A DNA stretch of 64,000 bases, taken from positions 1-64,000 of the forward strand of contig NZ_JAHWQX010000005.1 in NCBI RefSeq assembly GCF_019334345.1, given 5' to 3'. Shown here one piece after another: positions 36,488-45,031 of this stretch. The DNA is from Neohoeflea coraliihabitans (GTDB lineage: Bacteria; Pseudomonadota; Alphaproteobacteria; Rhizobiales; Rhizobiaceae). The notes beneath the pieces were generated by a model. It made no database searches. It was not told the DNA's origin and saw only the letters and a program-made list of their open reading frames with translations. The position numbers were made by a program, and so were the translations under genes. Each line of letters starts with the position of its first letter. Position 1 is the first letter of the stretch.

Positions 36488-36976
36488 GTGTCAGAAGCGA
36501 TCTTCAATGTTCATTTTTCCGCCCAGGGGGTCTGCGTCGGCAAGCTTCGCAACGAGGTGACATGCAAGGCGACAGAGCCTTTCCAAGTGGAACGGATGCT
36601 GGCCACCGATGAAGGCAAATTCCAGGGGGGCGAGGACACGTCGCCGACGCCGCTCGAGTTCTTTCTCACAGGCTGGGTCGGGTGTCTGATGACCCAGATC
36701 CGCGTGTTCTCGCGGCGCATGAAGATCGAAATCGACGATGTGGAAGTGCACTGCCGGGCCCGTTGGGAAGCTCTTCCGGACGCCGTTGCACCCTATCGCG
36801 GGCGGCCGGTTGGCTTTGAGGTCGACATTGACGTGACCAGCTCGAGCGACCGGGTTGATGACTTGATCGAGGCGGCGCGGCGCGGCTGCTTTGTCGAGCA
36901 GACACTCGCGCAGGCCAATCCGATCGTTCACCGGATGCGCGTCAATGAAGCCGCGTGGCAGACATTGGCGTCCTGA
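36488..36976 (+). CDS. OsmC/Ohr-family protein
   Basis: A 162-residue protein of the OsmC superfamily, which includes thiol peroxidases against organic hydroperoxides. The two family cysteines are visible in GWVGCLMTQ (about residue 74) and RRGCFVEQT (about 137), and the central helix starting at SPTPLEFFLTGW is typical. The GTG at 36488 is preferred: AAAGGAAA lies upstream and the protein then begins MSEAIFNVHF. A further upstream ATG would add an unusual Ile/Phe-rich segment read from the AT-rich promoter. It may be co-transcribed with the TRAP genes 31 bp downstream. Confidence 0.82.
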   Translation: MSEAIFNVHFSAQGVCVGKLRNEVTCKATEPFQVERMLATDEGKFQGGEDTSPTPLEFFLTGWVGCLMTQIRVFSRRMKIEIDDVEVHCRARWEALPDAVAPYRGRPVGFEVDIDVTSSSDRVDDLIEAARRGCFVEQTLAQANPIVHRMRVNEAAWQTLAS

Positions 36977-37007
36977 TCGGGACGTTTATTTTCAGAGGAG
37001 GAAACCA

Positions 37008-38105
37008 ATGACTCAATCCCCAGACCGCAACACCTTTCGGCAGGCACGACGCCTGCTTGTAGCCGGACTATTCGCCAGCGGCTGCGGCCTCGCATTGCCG
37101 GCGCATGCCGCCGAAGAGATCGACGTCTCGATCGTTTCGGGCTTTTCACCGGCTGTGGCCGCGGTCAAGATGCTCAAGGAGAGCTTCATGCCGGGCGTGG
37201 ACGAGCGGCTGGCAAAGACGGGTAACTACAAGATCAACTGGCAGGAAGCCTTTTCCGGCACGCTCGCCAAGCCGGCCGGAGAACTCGAAGCCATCGAGAC
37301 GGGCCTGGCCGACATGGGCGTCATTCCGACCGGGTTTCACGCCGACAAGCTGCCTGTCTACCAGATTGGCTATGTGACGCCATTCACCACCACGGATCTG
37401 GTCCTGATCCACAAGGTGGTGGATGAGCTGGTCGAGAAATATCCGGCCTTCCGCGAGACCTGGGAGGGGCTCAATCAGGTGACGCTCTCGGCGAGCGGCA
37501 TTCCGGACAATTACATTATCTGCTCGAGCAAGCCGGTCGAATCGGTTGCCGATATCGAAGGGTTGAAGATTGCCGGCGCCGGACCCAATCTGCGCTGGAT
37601 CGAACCGGCTGGCGCCACCGGTGTCACTGGCTCGCTGGGCAATTTCTACCAGCTCGTTGAAACCGGCGTCGTCGATGCGATGCTGGTGTGGGGCGAGTCC
37701 GTGGTCTCATTGAAATTCTACGAGGTTTGCGGCAATTATTTCGATGCCAAGCTTGGTGGCGTGAACTCCTATGTCATCAACGCAAACAAGCAATCCTGGG
37801 AGAGCTATCCGGATGAGGTCAAGGAGGCGATGATCGCCGCGGCCAAGGATTACGGTGTTGATATCGGCGAGTTCGCGGCACGGCTTGGCGCCAAGGCGCG
37901 CGAGACGGTTCTGGAAAACGGCGGCACCGTTGTCGAGATTGATCCGGCCGAGCGCACCGAGCTTGCCGAATCGCTGCCCAATCTCGCCCAGGAATGGGCT
38001 GAGTCTCTCGAAGCGCAGGGCGTGCCGGCGAAGGAAATCCTCGCCGAGTACATGCAGGCGATGCGCGATGCCGATCAGCCGATCGCGCGCCAGTGGGACC
38101 AATGA
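37008..38105 (+). CDS. TRAP transporter solute-binding protein (DctP type)
   Basis: A 365-residue periplasmic protein. The signal peptide has RRLLVAGLFASGCGLALP and a cleavage site near AHA-AEE. The mature part shows the DctP fold, with GELEAIETGLADMGVI and VVDAMLVWGESV. At the position where most DctP proteins have the carboxylate-binding Arg after the 'LKI' strand, this one reads GLKIAGAG (Ala189), with another Arg at 195. A non-typical ligand is therefore possible. AGAGGAGG precedes the ATG, the strongest ribosome site in the region. The stop overlaps the small-permease start. Confidence 0.87.
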   Translation: MTQSPDRNTFRQARRLLVAGLFASGCGLALPAHAAEEIDVSIVSGFSPAVAAVKMLKESFMPGVDERLAKTGNYKINWQEAFSGTLAKPAGELEAIETGLADMGVIPTGFHADKLPVYQIGYVTPFTTTDLVLIHKVVDELVEKYPAFRETWEGLNQVTLSASGIPDNYIICSSKPVESVADIEGLKIAGAGPNLRWIEPAGATGVTGSLGNFYQLVETGVVDAMLVWGESVVSLKFYEVCGNYFDAKLGGVNSYVINANKQSWESYPDEVKEAMIAAAKDYGVDIGEFAARLGAKARETVLENGGTVVEIDPAERTELAESLPNLAQEWAESLEAQGVPAKEILAEYMQAMRDADQPIARQWDQ

Positions 38106-38674
38106 CACCAGAGCAAAACAAAGCTTCCGGAGGGGCCCCGGCCCCTTCGGAAGCAAACTGGCTGTCGCGCGGCTTCAAGACCGTCGTCGGCAGCATGGAT
38201 ATCCTCGGCGCCGCCATGGTGCTCGGCATGGTTATCCTGGTGAATATGGATGTGTTCGGTCGCTGGCTGTTTAACGCGCCGATGCCGGGAACGCTGGAAC
38301 TGACCGAACTGGGAATCGTCGCGGTGGTCTATCTACAACTGGCCTATGCCATCCGAAGCCGGCGTCTGACGCGATCCGACAGCTTTCTCGATTTTCTCGC
38401 CCGCAAAGGGGCATTGCGCGCCAATGCCGGCCTGCGGTTTGTCTTCAATCTCTGCGGCGCTGCAATTCTGACGATCATTGCCTATGGCCAGTTGCCGCGG
38501 CTGATCGATGCCTGGAGCCGCGGCTACTTCAAAGGCAATGTCGGGGTGTTCACAGCGCCGACCTGGCCGTTCGAAACCATTCTGCTGATCGGCGCCAGCG
38601 CCGGCGCGATCCAGTTTCTGGTGTTGGCGTTCGGTAATCTGGCGCAATGGCGAAAAGCGAGGTCAGTCGCGTGA
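38102..38674 (+). CDS. TRAP transporter small permease (DctQ type)
   Basis: A 190-residue protein with about four membrane helices (around residues 38-58, 68-85, 110-130 and 158-178). MVILVNMDVFGRWLFN and the helix pattern are typical of DctQ subunits, which bridge the binding protein and the large permease. It starts in the four-base ATGA overlap with the binding-protein gene. Its N-terminal coding part contains a strong RNA hairpin (38123-38154). Confidence 0.88.
   Translation: MTPEQNKASGGAPAPSEANWLSRGFKTVVGSMDILGAAMVLGMVILVNMDVFGRWLFNAPMPGTLELTELGIVAVVYLQLAYAIRSRRLTRSDSFLDFLARKGALRANAGLRFVFNLCGAAILTIIAYGQLPRLIDAWSRGYFKGNVGVFTAPTWPFETILLIGASAGAIQFLVLAFGNLAQWRKARSVA
38123..38154. repeat. 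Strong hairpin within the start of dctQ
   Basis: GCTTCCGGAGGGGC (38123-38136) and GCCCCTTCGGAAGC (38141-38154) form a 14-bp stem with one G-T wobble and a CCCG loop, 18 bases after the binding-protein stop. Its position suggests protection of the upstream binding-protein mRNA or reduced readthrough into the membrane subunits. It lacks a T-run. Confidence 0.55.
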
Positions 38675-38717
38675 CCGTTCTGGCAAGGCGATTTTCCGCA
38701 ACGCCCGGAGGCGCCGT

Positions 38718-40064
38718 ATGAGCGGCATCGAAATCGGATTTCTCTCGGTCGGCTCGATCGTTCTGCTGATCTATTCGGGGCTGCATGTGGGTATTGCCCT
38801 GAGCCTGGTCTCCTTCGTATCCGTGGCGCTGCAGAAAAACAGCCTGACCCTGGCGGTCAAGCTGCTGACGCTGGCGGCCGCCGACGGCATTGCCGATCAG
38901 ACTTTCGCGGTCATCCCGCTGTTCGTGCTGATGGGCCTGATCATGAGCGCTTCCGATGTGGGGCGCGATGCCTACGATGTCGGCGACTATTTCCTGCGCC
39001 GGATTCGCGGCGGTCTGGGACTTGCGACGGTCGGTTCCAATGCCGTGTTCGCCGCCGTGACCGGCGTGTCGATCGCCTCGGCGGCCGTCTTCACCCGCGT
39101 CGCGGTCCCGGAAATGCTGCGCCTTGGCTACAATCCGCGTTTTGCAGTCGGCACCGTTGCCGGCAGTTCGGTGCTCGGCATGCTTATACCGCCCAGCATT
39201 CTCCTGATCATCTATGCCATCCTTGTCGAGGAATCGATCGGCATGATGTTCTTTGCGGGCATCGGTCCGGGCATTCTGCTTTCCGGCGTTTACTGCGCGG
39301 GGATCATCGGCATGGCCTATCTCATGCCCGGTTTCGTCTATGACCGCACCGGCCGCTACGCAGCGGCTGCGGCAGCGGCCGCCGGCGGGACCGCCGAACC
39401 ACCACGCAACGGACGAACGATCATTCTCAAGGCGCTGCCGCTGCTCGGCCTGGTCCTTATCGTTCTGGGCGGCATCTACGGCGGCATCTTCACGCCGACC
39501 GAAGCGGGAGCGGTCGGATCAGCCGCCGCCCTGCTGCTGGCCATTGCCCGCCGGCGGATGAACCTGAAAGCCTTCTGGAAGGTCGTGCGCGAGACGGGAC
39601 ACATCACGGCTTCGATCTGCTTTCTGATCATCGCCGCGACCATGTACAGCCGATCGCTGGCGCTGGCCGGCGTGCCGGCGGAAATCGGCGAGATGGTGCG
39701 CACAACCACCGGTGAATTTCTGCTTGTCGTGGCAATCTACGTGCTGATCGTCTTGGTTCTCGGCACCATCATCGATTCCGTCTCGATCATCCTGATCATG
39801 GTCCCGTTGTTTCTTCCAGTCATGCAGGGATTTGGGGCCGATCCGATCTGGTTCGGCATTCTGACGGTCATCGCCGTCGAAGTCGGCCTGCTCAGTCCGC
39901 CCATGGGGATTGCCTGTTTCGTCATCAAAGGCTGCCTCGACGACCCGTCGATCACGCTTGGCGATGTGTTCCTCGGCGCGCTACCATTCGCGATCATGAT
40001 GGTCCTGGTGCTGGCACTCCTGACAGCCTGGCCGCATCTGGTCTATATCAATCAGTGGCTGTAG
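38718..40064 (+). CDS. TRAP transporter large permease (DctM type)
   Basis: A 448-residue polytopic protein of the DctM family with about twelve hydrophobic segments. Landmarks are FAVIPLFVLMGLIMS, AVTGVSIASAAVFTRVAVPEM and LIPPSILLIIYAILVEESIG, all family-conserved. It catalyses Na+- or H+-driven uptake together with the DctP and DctQ proteins. The C-terminal GVKMPP-like counterpart of the active site region reads GLLSPPMGIACFVIKG, as is normal. A LacI-type regulator gene follows after 65 bp. Confidence 0.9.
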   Translation: MSGIEIGFLSVGSIVLLIYSGLHVGIALSLVSFVSVALQKNSLTLAVKLLTLAAADGIADQTFAVIPLFVLMGLIMSASDVGRDAYDVGDYFLRRIRGGLGLATVGSNAVFAAVTGVSIASAAVFTRVAVPEMLRLGYNPRFAVGTVAGSSVLGMLIPPSILLIIYAILVEESIGMMFFAGIGPGILLSGVYCAGIIGMAYLMPGFVYDRTGRYAAAAAAAAGGTAEPPRNGRTIILKALPLLGLVLIVLGGIYGGIFTPTEAGAVGSAAALLLAIARRRMNLKAFWKVVRETGHITASICFLIIAATMYSRSLALAGVPAEIGEMVRTTTGEFLLVVAIYVLIVLVLGTIIDSVSIILIMVPLFLPVMQGFGADPIWFGILTVIAVEVGLLSPPMGIACFVIKGCLDDPSITLGDVFLGALPFAIMMVLVLALLTAWPHLVYINQWL

Positions 40065-40129
40065 TCCGGCATGCTTGCGTGACTTGAGGTGAGCCGGACG
40101 CCGGCTCTGCGTGAGGCGAGGGCGGCACC

Positions 40130-41200
40130 GTGAACGAGAAAAAAGCCCCCAGAGGCCGTCCCCGGGTGCGGCTCTCCGATGTGGCCGCTGCGGCGGGGGT
40201 CCACGCTTCGACCGTGTCGCGTGTGCTGCGGCCGGGCGCTGATGGTCGCGTCTCCGGCGAAGTGGCCGAAAAGATCCGAAGCATGGCGCAGAAGATGGGC
40301 TACCGGCCCAATTCCCTGGCCTCGGGGTTGCGGACCAATTCGACCCGCTCCATCGGACTGATCATTCATGACATGAATGATCCGGTGTACCCGCCGATCC
40401 TCAGTGGCATCGAAGCGCAACTGGCGCCACAGGAATTCGTCGTGCTCGTCGGCAACACCGGCTACGATCTCAAGTCGGAACTCGAACTGGTCGATCGCAT
40501 GGCGGCGCAAATGGTCGATGGCCTGTTTCTGGCCACGACGCGGCTTGACGACCCGGTGGTGCGGCGGTGCCGCGACTACGCCATCCCCGTCGTCTCCGTG
40601 CTTCGCTTTTCGGAGGATGACTTCACGCCGGCGGTCATCAATGACTGCTATGGCGGCATGCGTGATCTGGTGCAGCACGCCATTGCGCTCGGGCATCGTG
40701 ATCTTGCACATATCGGGGCGCCGCAGACGCTTTCCACGGCGCGCGAGCGACTGCATGGTTACCGCGACGCGCTTGCAGAGGCCGGGTTCGCCATGCGCAA
40801 TGACCGGTTGACTTTTGTCACAAGGATGACGGTGGAAGGCGGCGAACAGGCAACGCGCCGGTTGCTTGCGGAAGCGGAGTCTCCTCCCTCCGTTCTGATC
40901 TGTGTCAATGATCTCGTCGCGCTGGGGGCGCTGCGGGCGTGCCGGGATGTCGGCCTGCGGGTGCCGGAGGATATCTCGATCACCGGCTACAATAATATCC
41001 CGCTGGTCGGCATGATCGATCCGCCACTAACCACCGTGAAAATGGATCTTGACCGGATTGGCCGAACTGCCGGAGCCGTGATGCTGGACCTGCTCTTGGG
41101 CAAATCCGACCCCCCATCCGCAAAGGCGGCGCAGCGGATCCGCCGCATCGCCTCGACCCAGATCCCCCGCGCTTCACTGGCACCGGCGCGCACCGGCTGA
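40130..41200 (+). CDS. LacI-family transcriptional regulator
   Basis: A 356-residue repressor. The N-terminal HTH is LSDVAAAAGVHASTVSRVLR (about residues 15-34) with hinge GYRPNSLASGLR. The effector domain is type-I periplasmic-binding-like (IGLIIHDMNDPVYPP, DGLFLATTR, LICVNDLVALGALRA, ISITGYNNIPL). The GTG start at 40130 is used. The gene follows the TRAP operon in the same direction, making the TRAP genes or the oxidoreductase genes its likely targets; no clear LacI operator was found by eye. Confidence 0.88.
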   Translation: MNEKKAPRGRPRVRLSDVAAAAGVHASTVSRVLRPGADGRVSGEVAEKIRSMAQKMGYRPNSLASGLRTNSTRSIGLIIHDMNDPVYPPILSGIEAQLAPQEFVVLVGNTGYDLKSELELVDRMAAQMVDGLFLATTRLDDPVVRRCRDYAIPVVSVLRFSEDDFTPAVINDCYGGMRDLVQHAIALGHRDLAHIGAPQTLSTARERLHGYRDALAEAGFAMRNDRLTFVTRMTVEGGEQATRRLLAEAESPPSVLICVNDLVALGALRACRDVGLRVPEDISITGYNNIPLVGMIDPPLTTVKMDLDRIGRTAGAVMLDLLLGKSDPPSAKAAQRIRRIASTQIPRASLAPARTG

Positions 41201-41227
41201 CTCCCCTGCCTTCCGAATCCAAGGTCG

Positions 41228-42133
41228 TCAGGAGTCCAGCCGTACATTGCGGATTGCCCGGCTGATGACATCGCAAATGTGCCGCTTTACGGGTCCGATT
41301 CCGCTGGTGGCGGAGACCAGTATCCCGATGCGCGTATTGGCCAGGCCCTCCTGGATGAGGGGGATGAATTTCAGCTGCCTTTGCTCGACCTCCTTGAGAA
41401 ATCCGATCTTGGTGTAAAGGCCGACGCCCTGACCTTCGAGAATCATCTGCTTGGCGACAACAAGGGTGTTGGTGAAAATGTGCGTCGACAGCGGCGAGGC
41501 GAGCGAGGATACGTGCTGGTCGATAATCGAGTTGCGGCCGCGGGCGTCGATCGTGCGGACGAGCCGATAATTGCCGATGTCCTCGACCGTGACATTGGTG
41601 CGCTCGGCAAGAGGATGGTCCGGCCGCAGGATCACACCAAACGGCGCCGATTTTTCAGAGACCACGCGCACGCCGGGATGCAGCTCGAACAAGAAGGTGA
41701 TGCCGACATCGGTCTCGCCGCTGGCCACGGACCGCATCACCTCGTCAGGCTGAGCCGTCGTGATCGATATCGAGATGTCCGGAAAGGATTGGCTGAAGCG
41801 CTGCAAGGCCTGAGGCAAGATCCCGTAGGCAACGGAATCGATCGTGGCGAGATTGATGTGACCTGTGCGCAGGTCACGCAGATCATCGATCAGGATCTTC
41901 GTCCGCTCGAAATCGTGGAGCGTCTTGCGGCAGTGCTCAAGCAGGATGCTGCCGATGCTGGTCAGCTCCACGCCTTCCGGCGTCCGGTCGAACAACGCCA
42001 CGCCGAGCCGTTTTTCGACGCTGAGGATCTTTCGGTTCACCGATGTCGAGGACACGTTGAGGACGCTCGACGCCTTTCTGATCGAGCCGTGGCGGGCGAC
42101 TTCATCGAAATATCTCAGGAAGATGGAATGCAC
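41228..42133 (-). CDS. LysR-family transcriptional regulator
   Basis: A 301-residue LysR-type regulator. The N-terminal HTH is FDEVARHGSIRKASSVLNVS (about residues 8-27), followed by the linker helix KRLGVALFDRTPEGVELT. The effector domain spans about 90-300. The GTG at 42133 has GGAGGTG six bases upstream and gives the standard N-terminus; ATGs further upstream would extend into the neighbouring gene. It is divergent from the ABC/CoA catabolic operon, and LysR proteins usually activate the divergent operon in response to a pathway intermediate. Confidence 0.87.
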   Translation of the reverse strand: MHSIFLRYFDEVARHGSIRKASSVLNVSSTSVNRKILSVEKRLGVALFDRTPEGVELTSIGSILLEHCRKTLHDFERTKILIDDLRDLRTGHINLATIDSVAYGILPQALQRFSQSFPDISISITTAQPDEVMRSVASGETDVGITFLFELHPGVRVVSEKSAPFGVILRPDHPLAERTNVTVEDIGNYRLVRTIDARGRNSIIDQHVSSLASPLSTHIFTNTLVVAKQMILEGQGVGLYTKIGFLKEVEQRQLKFIPLIQEGLANTRIGILVSATSGIGPVKRHICDVISRAIRNVRLDS

Positions 42134-42164
42134 CTGACACCTCCGGGCGCTAGGCGATGCATAA

Positions 42165-42188
42165 AATGCACCGCTGCAGGCTGCAATT
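42165..42188. promoter_or_regulatory. Candidate LysR binding site in the divergent promoter
   Basis: AATGCA-CCGCTGCAGGC-TGCAATT shows inverted TGCA arms around a T-N11-A core with CTGCAG in the centre, 32-55 bases upstream of the LysR start in the 144-bp divergent gap. Twenty of 22 bases recur inside the binding-protein gene (42623-42644). Confidence 0.45.
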
Positions 42189-42277
42189 AGTCCTTCCTGC
42201 ATCACACCGCAAGACTTAAGGTCAGCAGTCATTAGCCAAGTCCACGAACCCGAACGTATGAGCAACAGGAGAGAACC

Positions 42278-43321
42278 ATGATCCGTCTGGCGCAAACTGG
42301 CCTGAGCCGCCGATCCTTGTTGAAGTCGATGTGCGCTACGGCGGGGGCACTGTCCGCCGGCACGTTCGTCAGCATCGACAGGGCGCGTGGCCAGGATATG
42401 TTCGATGTGACACTGCAACTCGGCTGGCTGGCCAGCAATGGCATTCTGGGCGAAGTGGTCGCGGACAAGAAGGGATTCTTCGCCGAGGAGGGGCTGACGC
42501 TCGATATCGTACCGGGCGGACCAAATATTGACGGTGTCGCGTCGGTTGCCTCCGGGCGTGCGAATCTTGGATCGATTTCATCGAGCCCGTCCTTGATGCT
42601 CGCCCGCTCTGCCGGATTGCCGATAAAATGCATTGCTGCAGGCTATCAGCAGCATCCATTCACGTATTTCTCACTCAAGAAAAACCCGGTGAATGTGCCC
42701 GCAGATCTGGTCGGAAAGCGCGTCGCCACCAACGGCACCGCCCGTATCCTGCTTCGTGCCCTGCTGGCCAAGAACGAGATCTCGGAGGACGATGTCGAGG
42801 TTTCGGTGATGGGGTCCGACATGGCGCCGTTGATGACCGGGCAGGTGGACGTGGTCACCGGCTGGAAGACGAACACCAGCGCGCTAGCCATTCTCGGCGA
42901 TCAGCGCAACGACATGTCCCTGTGGGATGCCGGCATCCAGCTTTATGCAAACCCCTATTATGTCACCGACAGCACGCTTGCCGATCACCCGGAACAGGTT
43001 GCCGCCATGATACGGGCGATCTCACGCGGCTGGGGTTATGTCCATGACAATCGCGAGGAAGCCGTCGACATCCTGGTCGAACGGTATCCGAACATGGACC
43101 GCCAGAAGGAGCTTGAGACGGTCGATCTCGTCGTTGACTACTCGTTCAACGAGAACACCGCAGCCAATGGCTGGGGGACGATGACGAAAGAGAACTGGCA
43201 GGCCCAGATCGACATCTACGATGAGCTTGGACAGTTCGAGAACGACGCCCCTGCGGTCGATGACATCATGACGCTCTCGATCCTTGAGGAAACCGCGGAA
43301 ACGCGTCCCAAATACGGGTGA
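42278..43321 (+). CDS. ABC transporter substrate-binding protein (NMT1/THI5/TauA-like)
   Basis: A 347-residue periplasmic protein. The N-terminus has a twin-arginine signal: Ser10-Arg11-Arg12 then SLLK and a hydrophobic run ending near ARGQD, suggesting Tat export of a folded protein. The body matches NMT1/SsuA-like proteins: FDVTLQLGWLASNG, GFFAEEGLTLDIVPGG, GVASVASGRANLG. This family carries small anionic or heterocyclic compounds (sulfonates, nitrate, pyrimidine precursors, riboflavin, phthalate). It is the first gene of an operon that also encodes an FAD oxidoreductase and CoA enzymes, so the ligand is probably their substrate. Confidence 0.87.
   Translation: MIRLAQTGLSRRSLLKSMCATAGALSAGTFVSIDRARGQDMFDVTLQLGWLASNGILGEVVADKKGFFAEEGLTLDIVPGGPNIDGVASVASGRANLGSISSSPSLMLARSAGLPIKCIAAGYQQHPFTYFSLKKNPVNVPADLVGKRVATNGTARILLRALLAKNEISEDDVEVSVMGSDMAPLMTGQVDVVTGWKTNTSALAILGDQRNDMSLWDAGIQLYANPYYVTDSTLADHPEQVAAMIRAISRGWGYVHDNREEAVDILVERYPNMDRQKELETVDLVVDYSFNENTAANGWGTMTKENWQAQIDIYDELGQFENDAPAVDDIMTLSILEETAETRPKYG
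42623..42644 (+). repeat. Near-copy of the LysR-region element inside the binding-protein gene
   Basis: ATAAAATGCA-TT-GCTGCAGGCT matches 42161-42182 at 20 of 22 bases; only the central TT/CC pair differs. It lies about 460 bp downstream of the promoter copy and within coding sequence (PIKCIAAG). It may be a downstream operator or the trace of a short duplication. Confidence 0.4.
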
Positions 43322-43330
43322 GGTGAGCCG

Positions 43331-44140
43331 ATGTCTGGAACGGCCAAGATTTCAGCGGCGCCGACCTCCCTGCCGGCCGGCGCGATCGCTGCTTCGCTCA
43401 GGAACGCCTGTGTCAAGTTCGGGTCGTTCACGGCAATTGACGGCATATCGATCGATATCGAGGAAGGCCAGTTCTACACGATCCTCGGGCCATCCGGCTG
43501 CGGCAAGTCGACCATGCTGCGGCTGGTGTCGGATCTGATCCCCGCCGCTTCCGGCGATGTGACGATCTTCGGCAAATCGACGGAAGAGGCACGGCTTGCC
43601 CGGGAGTTCGCGTTCGTCTTTCAGGATGCGACCTTGCTTCCCTGGCGGTCCGCTCTGAAGAACGTGGAACTGCCGCTCGAGATCGGTCGCCGGCGCGGTG
43701 TGCCCATTCCGGTCGGCGACAAGACGCCACGCGAGCTGCTTGACCTGGTTGGGCTGAGCGGCCGTGAGGACGCCCTGCCGCATGAATTGTCCGGTGGCAT
43801 GCGACAGCGGGTCGCCATCGCGCGGGCCCTGGTGTGTCATCCGAAACTGTTGCTGATGGACGAGCCATTCGGGGCGCTCGACGAGATGACGCGCGATCAT
43901 CTCAACTTGCAGCTGCTGCGGATCTGGAAAGAAACCGGCGTGACGATCCTGTTTGTCACCCACTCCATTCCGGAGGCGGTGTTTCTCGGCCAGAAGGTTC
44001 TGATGCTGCAGGCGCACCCCGGCCGTCTGCGCGAAGTCGTCGATATCGACCTGCCCAGTCCGCGCACCATCGAACAGCGCGATACGCCGGAATTTACCCG
44101 CTACTCCGCATATTTGCGCAAGCTGTTAGAGACGTGCTGA
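43331..44140 (+). CDS. ABC transporter ATPase (SsuB/TauB type)
   Basis: A 269-residue ATPase. Walker A GPSGCGKST is near residue 56, the Q-loop lies in FVFQDATLLPW, the signature is LSGGMRQRVAIARAL and Walker B is LLMDEPFGALDE, followed by the H-loop in VTHSIPEAV. These match the nitrate/sulfonate/taurine importer branch. It overlaps the permease start by one base and is ten bases behind the binding-protein stop. Confidence 0.92.
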   Translation: MSGTAKISAAPTSLPAGAIAASLRNACVKFGSFTAIDGISIDIEEGQFYTILGPSGCGKSTMLRLVSDLIPAASGDVTIFGKSTEEARLAREFAFVFQDATLLPWRSALKNVELPLEIGRRRGVPIPVGDKTPRELLDLVGLSGREDALPHELSGGMRQRVAIARALVCHPKLLLMDEPFGALDEMTRDHLNLQLLRIWKETGVTILFVTHSIPEAVFLGQKVLMLQAHPGRLREVVDIDLPSPRTIEQRDTPEFTRYSAYLRKLLETC

Positions 44141-44946
44141 TGACTGCCGTGGACAACATTCCGACCGCCGAGGAGCCGATAGGTTCTGAACGCATGGAGG
44201 CGCGCCGCACCAGATCGGTGGCGATCGCTATCCCCGTGATGACGGCAGCAGCACTGATCGCGTTGTGGCAGATCGGGGTGAAGCTTTTTGACGTGCCGAC
44301 CTATATCGCGCCCGCGCCGTCGGATATTGCCTACACCCTGGTGGACAAGTTCCCGATTCTGCTGATGAATTTCTGGCCGACATTCTATGAGAGCGTGCTC
44401 GGCTTTTTTGTCGGCAATATTGCCGCCATTCTCATCGCCGTTGCGTTCGTTCACAGCCGCATGGTCGAGCGTGCGTTTTTCCCGATCGCGGTTTTCATAA
44501 ATACGATCCCGATCCTGGCGATCGCACCGATCCTGGTGCTTATTTTCGGGCCCGGCCTGACCGCAAAGGTGGTGATCGCGGCATTAATCTGCTTCTTCCC
44601 GACCCTGGTCAACATGGTGCGCGGCCTGCAAGCGGTAAGTCCGCAGGCTTTGGAGCTGGCGCGGATCCTGTCCGCTTCGAAAGCCGAGATCTTCTGGAAG
44701 ATCCGGCTGCCATCCTCGCTGCCATTCCTGTTTTCCGCGCTGAAGATCGCAGCGACGACCTGTGTCATTGGCGCGATTGTCGGAGAATGGGTCGGGGCGG
44801 ATGTTGGGCTTGGCGCATTGATCATCGATGCGACCTTCAACTTCAATTCACCGCTGCTCTACGCAACGGTCTTCATGTCGTCCGGTCTTTCCGTCGTGTT
44901 GTTCGCAACCGTTTCGACGATCGAGAGGCTGGTGGTGCGCTGGTAA
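44140..44946 (+). CDS. ABC transporter permease (SsuC/TauC type)
   Basis: A 268-residue inner-membrane protein with about six helices. The EAA-type loop is visible in QALELARILSASKAEIFWKIRLPSSLPFL (split here by its Gly-free centre), and GAIVGEWVGADVGLGALI is typical of the SsuC branch. The ATG overlaps the ATPase stop (TGATG). It completes the importer before the catabolic genes. Confidence 0.9.
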   Translation: MTAVDNIPTAEEPIGSERMEARRTRSVAIAIPVMTAAALIALWQIGVKLFDVPTYIAPAPSDIAYTLVDKFPILLMNFWPTFYESVLGFFVGNIAAILIAVAFVHSRMVERAFFPIAVFINTIPILAIAPILVLIFGPGLTAKVVIAALICFFPTLVNMVRGLQAVSPQALELARILSASKAEIFWKIRLPSSLPFLFSALKIAATTCVIGAIVGEWVGADVGLGALIIDATFNFNSPLLYATVFMSSGLSVVLFATVSTIERLVVRW

Positions 44947-44974
44947 GCGTAACACTTTGATTTAAATTAGGAAA

Positions 44975-45031
44975 ATGCGCCTCATGAGCCAAGCGGCCTG
45001 GTGGCGCAACAGAAGGAGTATGCGGCAGTGA
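44975..45031 (+). CDS. Possible 18-residue leader peptide coupled to the FAD oxidoreductase
   Basis: A short frame from ATG 44975 encodes 18 residues (MRLMSQAAWWRNRRSMRQ) and its stop overlaps the GTG start of the next gene as GTGA. AGGA lies just before it. It contains Trp-Trp and several Arg codons. Coupling or attenuation is possible, but a frame this short is easily fortuitous. Confidence 0.25.
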   Translation: MRLMSQAAWWRNRRSMRQ

